Shown: positions 50,439 to 58,947, counted from the first letter of the stretch. The stretch: 64,000 nt of DNA from Pseudomonas sp. CFBP13508 (GCF_005233515.1 NZ_QFZZ01000007.1:62001-126000), one strand, 5' to 3'. A program made the numbers and translations. The notes: generated from the sequence alone by a model not told the origin.

Positions 50439-51350
50439 TCAAATCGAATATTTCTGCAAATTCGCCATCATTTCCTTCAACGCTTCAATATTGTCCTTGG
50501 GATGCGCCGCGCCCTCGAAATTACAAATCTGCTGCCAGTGCGCCGCCACATCCTCTGGCGAGAACCCCTCGCGCGGATCGAAGCCGGCACCGAGGCTGCG
50601 CTCCCAGCGCACCTTGCCCATCCAGCCGCCGCCGACTTCGAACAGGCCGGACGTTTCCTGGCATTGCTCGCTGGCCAGATATACGACCAATGGGCTGACC
50701 AGTTCCGGCTTCAGTTGCTCGAATACTTGCGGCGGGATCAGGCCCTCGGTCATGCGCGTGCCGCCGGTCGGGGCGATGGCGTTGACCAGAATGTTGTTCT
50801 TGCGCCCTTCGATCGCCAGCGTTCGGGTCAACCCGTACAGCCCAAGCTTGGCCATGCCGTAGTTGGATTGACCGAAATTGCCGTAAATGCCAGAAGTCGA
50901 CGCAGTGAAAATTACGCGACCGTAGTTTTGCTCGCGCAGATGCGGCCAGGCGGCACGGGTGACCTTGTAGGCGCCTTCGACGTGGACGCGATAGACCAGA
51001 TCCCAGTCGGCGTCGTCCATCTTGTGAAACGATTTGTCGCGCAGGATCCCGGCGTTGTTGACCACGACGTCGACGCGGCCGAAGGCATCGAGGGCGTTCT
51101 GTACCAGTTTGTCGCCGTCAGTCACCGAGTCGTGGTTGGCTTCGGCAATACCGCCAGCCTCGCGGATCTCCGCCACTACGCGGTCGGCAGCCGAGGCGTT
51201 GGCGCCCTCGCCCTGTGTCGAGCCACCGAGATCGTTGACCAGCACCTTGGCGCCCTGTCTGGCGAACAGCAGCGCATGGGCACGACCGAGGCCACCACCG
51301 GCGCCGGTGACAATCACGACTTTATCTTCGAAACGCACAGGTTCATTCAT
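50439..51350 (-). CDS. SDR-family dehydrogenase, MFE-2/3R-hydroxyacyl-CoA type
   Basis: A 303-residue short-chain dehydrogenase. The nucleotide motif TGAGGGLG (about residues 15-22) and AKVLVNDLGGSTQGEG are those of the (3R)-hydroxyacyl-CoA dehydrogenase domain of peroxisomal multifunctional enzyme type 2; NNAG and the catalytic Ser/Tyr/Lys (TASTSGIYGNFGQSNYGMAK) follow. A C-terminal extension (RWERSLGAGFDPREGFSPED) also fits that branch. It would act on hydroxyacyl-CoA or a similar alcohol. The ATG at 51350 follows GGAG. It lies 155 bases after an alpha/beta hydrolase gene on the same strand. Confidence 0.88.
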   Translation of the reverse strand: MNEPVRFEDKVVIVTGAGGGLGRAHALLFARQGAKVLVNDLGGSTQGEGANASAADRVVAEIREAGGIAEANHDSVTDGDKLVQNALDAFGRVDVVVNNAGILRDKSFHKMDDADWDLVYRVHVEGAYKVTRAAWPHLREQNYGRVIFTASTSGIYGNFGQSNYGMAKLGLYGLTRTLAIEGRKNNILVNAIAPTGGTRMTEGLIPPQVFEQLKPELVSPLVVYLASEQCQETSGLFEVGGGWMGKVRWERSLGAGFDPREGFSPEDVAAHWQQICNFEGAAHPKDNIEALKEMMANLQKYSI

Positions 51351-51504
51351 CGCGGCAACTCCAGCAGGCCAAGGGATATTGCCCCGAGTGTCAGGCACGG
51401 CGCTTTGGCTCACAACGAACACGGCTGCGGCTGAATGGTGCGCGATAAGGCTGGGGGATGATCGAGACTGTCAGGTCGCCGAGAGCTTGTGCACTCGGCG
51501 AAAA

Positions 51505-52407
51505 TCAGGAGTACGCCACCTTGCGCGGAGGCAAAACCAGACGATCGCGAAACGCCAGATAGTGCTTGAGCACCTGTACCGGCGCCTCGGTTTGCGGATA
51601 GTGGCCGATGCCCGGCAACAGCACAGTGTCCGGATCGGGGATCAACTCGCGATAACGCTCGACCATGTGTACGCCGGAAATCGGATCGACCGCACCGTCG
51701 ATGACCCGCAAAGGAATATCACCACGCTGCATGGCCGTCACCCAGCGCTCGCGCTGCACCCGGCGCTCAGGAATGTAAGTGATCAATTTGTGCATGATGC
51801 GCGGGCCATGGTTGCTGTCGACCAGGCTCCAGTAATCATCCAGCTCGCTTTCACTTGGCTGGGTCTGAGGGCCGAAGATCTGTCGGAAACCCTTGACCAA
51901 CGCCTCACGGCTGAACGCGCGGCCGAGCAACCAGCCAATCGGACTGAGCAGCAGTTTCTGCATCAGCAACGGACGATGGGTTTCCGGAAAAAGACCGCCA
52001 TTGAGGAACACGCAACTGGCAACTTCGATGCGTTTTTCGTAGTGCCGAGCGAGCAGCTCCTGAGCAACGCTGTCGCCGTAGTCGTGGGCGAGGATGTGCA
52101 CGGCTTGGTCAACCTGCAGATGGGCAAGCAGTGCCTGTTGCAGATCGGCCTGTTCCAGCAGGCTGTAGGTGTGATTGCGCGGTTTTGCCGAATCGCCGAA
52201 ACCGAGCATGTCGCAGGCGATCACCTGATAACGCTGGGCCAGTGGTTGCCACAGGTAGTGCCAATCCCAACTGGCGGTGGGAAAACCGTGAATCAGCAAC
52301 AGCGGTTCACCCTGCCCGACTGTCCAGTAGCGGATCGACTGGCCACGAAAGACAAAAGTCCGGCTGCGCTTGCGCCAGACACTCAGAGGAATCTCGGCGA
52401 GTGGCAT
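51505..52407 (-). CDS. Alpha/beta hydrolase with aspartate nucleophile
   Basis: A 300-residue hydrolase of the haloalkane dehalogenase/epoxide hydrolase branch. The oxyanion motif HGFP is at about residues 40-43. The nucleophile elbow HILAHDYGDSVAQ carries Asp in place of Ser, the acid is in IDGAVDPISG, and the catalytic His is in LPGIGHYPQTEAP. The Asp nucleophile points to hydrolysis through an alkyl-enzyme ester (epoxide or halide substrates), but the substrate is unknown. Its start overlaps the stop of the aldolase gene (TAATG), so the two are co-translated. Confidence 0.88.
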   Translation of the reverse strand: MPLAEIPLSVWRKRSRTFVFRGQSIRYWTVGQGEPLLLIHGFPTASWDWHYLWQPLAQRYQVIACDMLGFGDSAKPRNHTYSLLEQADLQQALLAHLQVDQAVHILAHDYGDSVAQELLARHYEKRIEVASCVFLNGGLFPETHRPLLMQKLLLSPIGWLLGRAFSREALVKGFRQIFGPQTQPSESELDDYWSLVDSNHGPRIMHKLITYIPERRVQRERWVTAMQRGDIPLRVIDGAVDPISGVHMVERYRELIPDPDTVLLPGIGHYPQTEAPVQVLKHYLAFRDRLVLPPRKVAYS

Positions 52408-53189
52408 TAGAATTTATACCCCGGATCCTGTAGATCGAGTTTGCGCAGCAGCGCCGGCCACGCCAGCGCGCCGCCCATGCCCTGCGCGCTCTTGGTGACG
52501 CCGGCAATCATCGCTTTGGCGCCGGCGAGAATCTGCGGTTCGATGGCGATCAGTTCGGCACCTCCAGTCTGCGCCATGACCTGAATGTCGCAGGCGCGCT
52601 GGAAGGTGAACATCATCAGAAACGTATCGGCAATAGTGCCACCACAAGTCAGCAGACCGTGGTTGTGCAGCATGAGAAAATTGTTGTCGCCGAGGTCGGC
52701 CTGAAGGCGCGCCTTTTCTTCATGGTTCAGTGCCACACCTTCATAGGCGTGATAGGCCAGGCTCGACAACACAAACAGTGACTGTTGACTGATCGGCAGC
52801 ACCCCCTGCCTTTGCGCCGACACCGCAACGCCTGACGCAGTGTGCGTATGCAGCACGCAAACCACATCGTGGCGCACTTCGTGGACGGCGCTGTGAATGG
52901 TGTAGCCGGCGGGGTTGATTTCGTACGGGCTGTCCATGAGTTTGTTGCCGGCCTGATCGACTTTCACCAGGCTTGATGCGGTGATCTCGTGGAACATCAG
53001 GCCAAACGGATTGATCAGGAAATCTTCGGTGCCGGGCACCTTGGCCGAGATATGCGTGAAGATCAGATCGTCCCAGCCGTGCAGCGCGACCAGGCGATAA
53101 CAGGCGGCAAGATCGACACGGGTCTGCCACTCGGCAGCGCTGACCTGATCTTTGACATTCGGCGACGATTGGACGGGGGCTACGCTCAC
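52407..53189 (-). CDS. Class II aldolase/adducin-family protein
   Basis: A 260-residue protein of the class II aldolase/adducin fold, whose members are zinc enzymes such as fuculose-phosphate aldolase. Putative metal histidines are visible in YTIHSAVHEVRHDVVCVLHT and in the FLMLHNHGLLTCGGTIADTF stretch. GTG at 53189 is preferred over GTG at 53198 since AGAGG is spaced better before it. It heads an operon with the alpha/beta hydrolase and possibly the SDR gene. The actual reaction is not known for this subgroup. Confidence 0.85.
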   Translation of the reverse strand: MSVAPVQSSPNVKDQVSAAEWQTRVDLAACYRLVALHGWDDLIFTHISAKVPGTEDFLINPFGLMFHEITASSLVKVDQAGNKLMDSPYEINPAGYTIHSAVHEVRHDVVCVLHTHTASGVAVSAQRQGVLPISQQSLFVLSSLAYHAYEGVALNHEEKARLQADLGDNNFLMLHNHGLLTCGGTIADTFLMMFTFQRACDIQVMAQTGGAELIAIEPQILAGAKAMIAGVTKSAQGMGGALAWPALLRKLDLQDPGYKF

Positions 53190-53364
53190 TGTATGCACCT
53201 CTGCGTTCTTCTTGTTCTGCTCGTGTCAGCAGTCTAGTCAGGCGCAGGGCATCGCGTAGTTGCATTGGCAGCCAGCTTGATGACTGAACGGGTCAGCCGG
53301 GCAAACATCCTGGATCCGTTGCAATGCAACAACGCTTAGAAGGTGCAGCGATTATTGCCCGCGA

Positions 53365-53820
53365 TCAGCCCTTGAGCGCTTCAATCAACTGCGCCAGCCA
53401 CGGCTCGGCATCGGTTTCCGGCGTGACGCTTTCGCTGGCGTCGATGCGCAGCATTTCCTGAACCTCGTTCACGCCCAGTTCGGCAAACAACTCCCGCATC
53501 TGCTCGCCACCGCCGCAGAAGGTGTCGCCATAGCTGGCATCACCCAACGCAATCACCGCGCCGGGCAGACCGCGCCATGCCGCAGGCAATTGATCACGAA
53601 TAGCCGAATACAACGGTTGCAGGTTGTCCGGCAGCTCGCCCATGCCAGTGGTCGAAGTCACAGCCAGAAGCGCCTCGGGGCCGAACGCCTGGATATCGGC
53701 CAGCGTGGCGCGCGAGTTGTAGAAGGTTTCAAAGCCGGCGGCTTTCAGCAGGTCCTGGGCGTGGCGGGCGACTTCTTCGGCGGTGCCGTAGACTGAACCT
53801 GAGAGGATGGCGACTTTCAT
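53365..53820 (-). CDS. Flavodoxin (MioC-like)
   Basis: A 151-residue FMN-binding electron carrier. The phosphate-binding loop is at the N-terminus (SGSVYGTAEEVARH, about residues 7-20), and the FMN isoalloxazine loops follow (STTGMGELPDNLQPL, LGDASYGDTFCGGGEQ). Length is that of short flavodoxins of the MioC/YqcA group. The ATG at 53820 is used; the longer frame upstream enters the promoter region of the divergent LOV gene. The redox partner is unknown. Confidence 0.92.
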   Translation of the reverse strand: MKVAILSGSVYGTAEEVARHAQDLLKAAGFETFYNSRATLADIQAFGPEALLAVTSTTGMGELPDNLQPLYSAIRDQLPAAWRGLPGAVIALGDASYGDTFCGGGEQMRELFAELGVNEVQEMLRIDASESVTPETDAEPWLAQLIEALKG

Positions 53821-53973
53821 CAATCTGATCCTGGAACTGAAAAAAAGAGCCGCGATAGTAACAGCCCATGCCGCGAAGTTGCGATTGGCTCTCAATGCAA
53901 GCTGCTGGCCTATAGACAGCCTGTGGCTTTCTTCTAGAATGCCTGCCACTGACATAACGGAAGGGATTCTCGG

Positions 53974-54450
53974 ATGATCAACGCCAGCCTGCTGCAAATG
54001 GTGATCAACGCATCAAACGACGGAATCGTGGTCGCTGAAAAGGAAGGCGAGCAGGACAACATCCTGATTTACGTCAACCCCGCTTTTGAACGGCTGACCG
54101 GCTACAGCAGTGAGGAGATTCTTTATCAGGATTGTCGTTTCCTGCAGTCTGGAGACCGCGACCAACAGAGCCTGGAACTGATTCGCGATACATTGCGCGA
54201 GGGCGGCTCATGTCGTGAAATCCTGCGTAACTACCGCAAGGATGGCACCCCGTTCTGGAACGAACTGTCGCTTTCGACCGTTAAGAACGCCGATGACGGG
54301 CAGACTTATTTCATCGGCGTGCAAAAGGATGTGACGGTTCAGGTCAAGGCGCAGCAGCGGGTTGCGCAGCTGGAAGCGCAAGTGGCGGCGCTGCAAAGCG
54401 AGCTAGCGGCGTTGAAAGCGACGAACGGCGCAAACAAAACCGCGAACTGA
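53974..54450 (+). CDS. Short LOV-domain blue-light receptor
   Basis: A 158-residue protein made of one LOV domain and a C-terminal helix, as in PpSB1-LOV of P. putida. The photoactive cysteine motif is present as ILYQDCRFLQSGDRDQ (Cys54; the family motif NCRFLQ has Asp for Asn here, as in PpSB1-LOV). Other LOV landmarks are NPAFERLTGYS, NYRKDGTPFWNELSL and YFIGVQKDVT. FMN would form a cysteinyl adduct in blue light. The last 35 residues form a helix (LEAQVAALQSELAALKA) suited to dimerisation. No effector domain is attached, so it must act through a partner such as the MerR regulator nearby. GAAGGGA lies near the start. Confidence 0.93.
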   Translation: MINASLLQMVINASNDGIVVAEKEGEQDNILIYVNPAFERLTGYSSEEILYQDCRFLQSGDRDQQSLELIRDTLREGGSCREILRNYRKDGTPFWNELSLSTVKNADDGQTYFIGVQKDVTVQVKAQQRVAQLEAQVAALQSELAALKATNGANKTAN

Positions 54451-54504
54451 TGGTCATTAACTACAATCACCAATGACTTTGTAACTATCCACTTCGAGTT
54501 AGCC

Positions 54505-55110
54505 ATGCAGCGCGACGCCCTCCTCACTCAGGACGAGCTGGATTTCATCCAGACCATGCAGCACAACCCGCAATTGAACGTGCGGGATGCGACGTCGAGT
54601 CTGCTGGTTAATGGCGGTTCGCAGATCCGCGATCTGCTGACGCGCCTTGCAGCACATGAGCAAGTGACGATCCAGGCCAACTTCGAAAATCAGCAGATGA
54701 CCTTCCCTCTGCATCTGGTTGAAGACGAGTTCCACGCCCTGCATCTGCGTCTCGGTGTGCCGAGCATCTACGAAGACGGCCCGATGGTGCGCCCATGGCG
54801 TCTGGTTCTTGAAGAGCCGGTGGCGCTGGAAAACGCCAAAGGCCAGCCCGGCACGCTGTGGGTACACGAGGTATCGCACAAAGGCGTGTTGCTGGAAGTG
54901 CGCAACAAGACCAAACCACCGAAACATTTCGCCCTGTGGTTCAGCCCTTCCGGTTATGAGCGCATCTCGTTGCGCGGCCATTTCGAGCGTGAAACCGAGC
55001 AAGGTTTCTTCGCCTACGAACTGAGCCAGACCGATGCCGACGAAACCGAGCGCTTGCGCCAGTTCATTCTGCAACAGCATCGTTTGACCCACCCCGCCCT
55101 GCACGCCTGA
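54505..55110 (+). CDS. PilZ/YcgR-like protein, degenerate
   Basis: A 201-residue protein with an N-terminal YcgR-like part (QIRDLLTRLAAHEQVTIQAN, ALHLRLGVPSIYEDG) and a C-terminal part that resembles PilZ: an RPWR segment in place of the RxxxR motif and VSHKGVLLEV in place of DxSxxG. The c-di-GMP contacts are therefore only partly kept, and binding is doubtful. It is 54 bases after the LOV gene in the same direction and may be cotranscribed. It converges with the MerR-family gene, stops four bases apart. Confidence 0.6.
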   Translation: MQRDALLTQDELDFIQTMQHNPQLNVRDATSSLLVNGGSQIRDLLTRLAAHEQVTIQANFENQQMTFPLHLVEDEFHALHLRLGVPSIYEDGPMVRPWRLVLEEPVALENAKGQPGTLWVHEVSHKGVLLEVRNKTKPPKHFALWFSPSGYERISLRGHFERETEQGFFAYELSQTDADETERLRQFILQQHRLTHPALHA

Positions 55111-55113
55111 GTT

Positions 55114-56091
55114 TCAGGTATCCAGCGTGCCTGCCATGAATTGTTTCATGCGTTGACGCATTGTTGCGCCCTCATTCCCCAGACATGCCACGGATGAACC
55201 GGCCAGACTGTCTTCTGCAAGTTCGGAGGCATCGCCGGCCAGCATCAACTGACAGTCGAGGCTAAGCGCGAGGCGATTCAGACGCCGTGGCAGTTCAGCG
55301 CCAGGCGCATGATTGGAAAATAGCACCAGTACGTCAGGTTTGACCTTTTCGCAGACCAGCGTCAATTCATCGAATGGCTGGCCCGTGGTCAGCACCCGCA
55401 CGCCAGAGTCGTTGCCACTGAGAAACAGCGCCGCGACCAGCAACTCAAGCTCTCTGCATTGCCCCGCAAGCGCACTGACGACCACCCGGCGCGGTTGCGC
55501 GCCGCGCAACATGACAATGCGCTGCAGCACGCGCGCCCTCAGAAATCCATCGAGAAACAACCATTCGCTGGTTTGCCCGAAAGCGTCCTGGCGCTGCAGC
55601 AATTGCCGCCACAACGGCATGATGATGGCTTCGAACACCACCGGCAGCGTGTACGACGAGAAAATCTGCCCGTAGACGCGATCCAGCTGCTGGTCGTCGA
55701 ACGCACTCACCGCCTGCTGAATCTGCTCCTGCCATTGCCTGTAATCGGCCTGCACATGGTCATCGGGGATGAAATTGGCCAACACCTTCAACGGCTCTGT
55801 CTTCGCCAGAATCTTGCCGACCTTGCTCACGGCCACGCCGCGATCGATCCAGTCGACAATGCTGCGAACACGCTCGATATCGTTCATTGAGTACAGACGA
55901 TGCCCGCTTTCGGTGCGGGTCGGCTGGATCAGGCCGTAACGGCGCTCCCAGGCACGCAGGGTCACCGGATTGACGCCGGTCAAACGCGCCACCTCGCGGA
56001 TGGGGAACAGCTCTTCGCGCTCGAGCGTACCGGGCGCTGTTGAAGCCGGGCGAGTGTCCGTGATTACAGGCATCTGGCGGTCAACTTCCAT
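55114..56091 (-). CDS. MerR-family regulator of the class II LitR type
   Basis: A 325-residue regulator with a MerR helix-turn-helix (LFPIREVARLTGVNPVTLRA, then WERRYGLIQPTRTESGHRLY, about residues 27-66) and a long C-terminal domain with the fold of B12-binding LitR/CarH proteins (FEAIIMPLWRQLLQRQDAFG, VVVSALAGQCRELELLVAAL). The cobalamin-binding DxHxxG motif is absent, as in class II LitR of P. putida, which depends on a LOV protein for light sensing instead. It lies next to a LOV gene and is divergent from the membrane monooxygenase gene at 56285. Light control of that promoter is inferred. Confidence 0.85.
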   Translation of the reverse strand: MEVDRQMPVITDTRPASTAPGTLEREELFPIREVARLTGVNPVTLRAWERRYGLIQPTRTESGHRLYSMNDIERVRSIVDWIDRGVAVSKVGKILAKTEPLKVLANFIPDDHVQADYRQWQEQIQQAVSAFDDQQLDRVYGQIFSSYTLPVVFEAIIMPLWRQLLQRQDAFGQTSEWLFLDGFLRARVLQRIVMLRGAQPRRVVVSALAGQCRELELLVAALFLSGNDSGVRVLTTGQPFDELTLVCEKVKPDVLVLFSNHAPGAELPRRLNRLALSLDCQLMLAGDASELAEDSLAGSSVACLGNEGATMRQRMKQFMAGTLDT

Positions 56092-56284
56092 GTCGGTTCA
56101 TTGGATCCCATTCTAAACATGGCGGGGCGGAAACGTTCAAGTAATGATCTACGACGAAAGTGGCTGGTTTAATCGATAAAATCAGGAATAATCCTTGCTT
56201 GCTGTAAAGCGCAGGCCTCTACCCCGGCCTGCGTCAGGCGTAGCTCCTACCCGGAGAGACGCACTCGAAATACGGAGATACAAA

Positions 56285-56854
56285 ATGTCTACTTCCCCCG
56301 TCACGCTCATGGTAGCGCGTCGCGTCGCTGATGGCCGCTATCACGAACTGATCGCCTGGCTTCGCGAAGGCGAACAACTGGCAACCGATTTTCCCGGCTA
56401 CCTCGGCTCCGGCGTCCTCGCGCCACCACCGGGTGACAACGAATTCCAGATCATCTTTCGCTTTGTCGATGAGCAGACGCTGCATGCTTGGGAATATTCG
56501 GCGTCGCGTACCGCCTGGCTGAACCGCGGCAGCGATTTGTTCGAACATCCCAAAGAGCACCGAGTCAGTGGCATCGAAGGCTGGTTTGGTGCGACCGGGC
56601 AACGTCCACCGCGCTGGAAACAGGCCGTGGCGATCTGGCTGGCGTTTTTTCCGGTGTCGCTGATATTCAATTTTGTACTCGGCCCGTTGCTCGCTGAGTT
56701 GAGCCTGTTGCCACGCATATTGATCGGCACGGCATGCCTGACGCCGCTGATGGTGTACTTCTTCATCCCGTTGTCGACGCGCCTGCTGGCGTCTTGGTTG
56801 AACAGCACACCGACGCGGCCACTGGCTGGCGCACCGTCGGCGCAGAATCGCTGA
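56285..56854 (+). CDS. Antibiotic biosynthesis monooxygenase-type membrane protein
   Basis: A 189-residue protein with a ferredoxin-like ABM domain in the first 105 residues (VTLMVARRVADGRYHELIAW, EFQIIFRFVDEQTLHAWEYS) and two C-terminal membrane helices (about 118-135 and 142-165). Such proteins are small oxygenase-like or haem-binding proteins of unclear function. ACGGAG fits the ATG at 56285. It starts a plus-strand run with folM and folX and is divergent from the class II LitR gene. Confidence 0.85.
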   Translation: MSTSPVTLMVARRVADGRYHELIAWLREGEQLATDFPGYLGSGVLAPPPGDNEFQIIFRFVDEQTLHAWEYSASRTAWLNRGSDLFEHPKEHRVSGIEGWFGATGQRPPRWKQAVAIWLAFFPVSLIFNFVLGPLLAELSLLPRILIGTACLTPLMVYFFIPLSTRLLASWLNSTPTRPLAGAPSAQNR

Positions 56855-56912
56855 TCTGCAGCGGGCGGCGAGCCTGTTATAGTTTTCGCTTCAACCGCGA
56901 TGCGAGCCGCCC

Positions 56913-57623
56913 ATGCCAGATTCCGCAGCCCCGATCCTCATCACCGGCGCCGGCCAGCGTGTCGGTTTGCACTGCGCGCAGCGCTTGATCGAGGACGGCC
57001 ACCCGCTGATTTTCACTTACCGCACCGAACGCCCGGGCGTGCAGGCCCTTCGCGATCTTGGCGCGACAGCGCTGTTCGCGGACTTTTCCAGCGAGGCAGG
57101 AATACTGGCCTTCATTGATTCACTGAAAGCGCACACCGACAGCCTGCGCGCCATCGTGCACAACGCCTCCGAATGGCTGGCAGAAACCCAGGGCAGCGAA
57201 GCACAAGCCTTCAATCGCATGTTCAACATTCACATGCTCGCGCCTTACCTGATCAACCTGCACTGCGCCGAGTTGCTGCAGTGCTCGACACCTGCCGACA
57301 TCATCCACATCAGCGACGATGTCACCCGCAAAGGCAGCAGCAAGCACATCGGTTATTGCGCCAGCAAGGCCGGGCTCGACAGTCTGACCCTGTCGTTTGC
57401 CGCGCGCTTTGCGCCGGCCATCAAGGTCAACGGCATCGCCCCGGCGCTGTTATTGTTCAACCCAGACGATGACGCGGCGTACCGCGCCAAGGCGCTGGCC
57501 AAGTCCGCGTTGGGTATCGAGCCCGGCAGCGAGGTGATCTATCAGAGCCTGCGCTATCTGCTCGACAATCCCTATGTCACCGGCACGACCCTCACCGTCA
57601 ACGGTGGACGGCACGTCAAATAG
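56913..57623 (+). CDS. folM: Dihydromonapterin reductase
   Basis: A 236-residue SDR enzyme that reduces dihydromonapterin to tetrahydromonapterin with NADPH. The cofactor motif ITGAGQRVGLHCA is at residues 9-21, the Asn motif is NASEW, and the catalytic Tyr/Lys are in HIGYCASKAGL. Unlike many SDRs it has the FolM pattern SDDVTRKGSSKHIGY. It lies just before folX, which supplies the pterin substrate, and together they make the tetrahydromonapterin cofactor used by phenylalanine hydroxylase in Pseudomonas. Confidence 0.92.
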   Translation: MPDSAAPILITGAGQRVGLHCAQRLIEDGHPLIFTYRTERPGVQALRDLGATALFADFSSEAGILAFIDSLKAHTDSLRAIVHNASEWLAETQGSEAQAFNRMFNIHMLAPYLINLHCAELLQCSTPADIIHISDDVTRKGSSKHIGYCASKAGLDSLTLSFAARFAPAIKVNGIAPALLLFNPDDDAAYRAKALAKSALGIEPGSEVIYQSLRYLLDNPYVTGTTLTVNGGRHVK

Positions 57624-57695
57624 GCCGTCCCGCTTCGGCCGCGAGTCGAGTAAGATCCACCAGAACGCCTGCAATAGACTGGACGGAGCAAATCA

Positions 57696-58067
57696 ATGCC
57701 ACAACTTCAACCGGGGATGGCGCGCATCCGGGTCAAGGATCTGCGCCTGCGCACCTTTATCGGCATCAACGAGGACGAAATCCTCAACAAGCAGGATGTG
57801 CTGATCAACCTGACCATCCTGTACGCAGCGCAGGAGGCGGTGCGTGACAACGACATCGACCACGCGCTGAATTACCGCACCATCACCAAAGCGATCATCG
57901 CCCACGTTGAAGGCAACCGCTTCGCGCTGCTCGAACGCCTGACCCAGGAATTGCTCGACCTGGTGATGACCAATGCATCGGTGCTGTACGCCGAAGTCGA
58001 AGTCGACAAACCGCACGCCCTGCGCTTCGCCGAGTCGGTATCGATTACGCTCGCGGCAAGCCGCTGA
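57696..58067 (+). CDS. folX: Dihydroneopterin triphosphate 2'-epimerase
   Basis: A 123-residue enzyme of the FolB/FolX fold that epimerises 7,8-dihydroneopterin triphosphate to dihydromonapterin triphosphate. The RLRTFIGINEDEILNKQDVL opening and the ALNYRTITKAIIAHVEGNRF and EVEVDKPHALRFAESVSITL segments are typical of FolX; FolB has a different ending. It follows folM by 72 bases. The product feeds FolM. Confidence 0.93.
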   Translation: MPQLQPGMARIRVKDLRLRTFIGINEDEILNKQDVLINLTILYAAQEAVRDNDIDHALNYRTITKAIIAHVEGNRFALLERLTQELLDLVMTNASVLYAEVEVDKPHALRFAESVSITLAASR

Positions 58068-58155
58068 GCTTCAAGCTTCAAGCTTCAAGCTTCAAACGGT
58101 AAGCTAACAGCCGACCCCGATCCATCTTGCAGCTTGCAGCTTGCCGCTTGAAGCT
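58067..58155. repeat. AGCTTCA heptamer repeats
   Basis: Four exact AGCTTCA copies at 58067-58094 are followed, 30 bases on, by an imperfect run of CTTGCAGCTTGCAGCTTGCC and CTTGAAGCT (58126-58155) that is partly inverted. The block overlaps the folX stop and fills the gap to the next gene. Confidence 0.8.
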
Positions 58156-58173
58156 GTCTCGAAGAGACCCCCC

Positions 58174-58467
58174 ATGACTGATCAACAACGCCTTGAACTC
58201 GAAGCCGCCGCCTTTCGCCGACTGGTCGCCCACCTCGACAGCCGCAAGGACGTGCAGAACATCGACCTGATGAACCTCGCCGGGTTCTGCCGCAACTGCC
58301 TGTCGAAGTGGTACAAGGCCGAAGCCGATCAACGCCAGATCGAGGTCAGCCTCGATGACGCCCGCGAAGTGGTGTACGGCATGCCCTACGCCGAGTGGAA
58401 AGCTCAATACCAGCAAGAAGCCAGCGCCGAACAGCAAGCGGCGTTTGCCAAAGGAAAACCCCAATGA
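58174..58467 (+). CDS. DUF1244 protein
   Basis: A 97-residue protein of the DUF1244 family: helices with a conserved Cys pair in LMNLAGFCRNCLSKWYKAEA and a VVYGMPYAEWKAQYQ segment. The Cys pair may bind a metal. Function is unknown. The ATG at 58174 fits the family's N-terminus, and the stop overlaps the HopJ start (ATGA), so translation is coupled. Confidence 0.9.
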   Translation: MTDQQRLELEAAAFRRLVAHLDSRKDVQNIDLMNLAGFCRNCLSKWYKAEADQRQIEVSLDDAREVVYGMPYAEWKAQYQQEASAEQQAAFAKGKPQ

Positions 58468-58802
58468 CTGATCTGAACACCCTGCGCGCCAGCCTCAAGA
58501 GTGGCGAGCATGCTTTCGCCGACACCCTGGCGTTCATCGCCGCCGGTTACGACTACCAGCCTCAAACGTTCAACAACGGCGGCGTGGAAAACGCTGCCGG
58601 CCAGAACGAAGGCTCCTGCAAGACACTGGGCCTGGCATTGCTTGAGGGTCTGAGTAATGAAGAAGCGCTGCTGGCGTTCGGCGAGCATTACCGTTCGGTA
58701 CTGGCGACGCCTGAGGGCAGCGATCACGGCAATATTCGCGCGTTGATCAAGCACGGCCTGGCCGGGGTGAAATTCACCGCGCAACCGCTGAGCCGCCGCT
58801 GA
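58464..58802 (+). CDS. HopJ-family protein
   Basis: A 112-residue protein of the HopJ family, first listed as a type III effector candidate in P. syringae but found in many bacteria without such a system. The core (ADTLAFIAAGYDYQPQTFNN, NEGSCKTLGLALLEGLSNEE, LLAFGEHYRSVLATPEGSDH) is well kept. No type III secretion gene or hrp box is present here, so a housekeeping role is likely. It overlaps the DUF1244 gene by four bases. Confidence 0.9.
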   Translation: MTDLNTLRASLKSGEHAFADTLAFIAAGYDYQPQTFNNGGVENAAGQNEGSCKTLGLALLEGLSNEEALLAFGEHYRSVLATPEGSDHGNIRALIKHGLAGVKFTAQPLSRR

Positions 58803-58825
58803 TCCCAATAGCCACACCTATCCCC

Positions 58826-58915
58826 TGTGGGAGCGAGCCTGCTCGCGAAGACGGACTGACATTCTTCGATGATGTCGACTGATACACCGCTTTCGCGAGC
58901 AGGCTCGCTCCCACA
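58826..58915. repeat. REP doublet after hopJ-like gene
   Basis: Inverted units of the first family at 58826-58849 and 58892-58915, between the convergent HopJ and trxB genes. Confidence 0.88.
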
Positions 58916-58947
58916 CTGGATGCGTGGCGGCTGCGAATCTCGGGCAC

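Noticed and set aside
58464..58802. HopJ as a type III secretion effector
   Set aside because: No secretion genes or hrp promoter are present and the family is widespread in bacteria without such systems.
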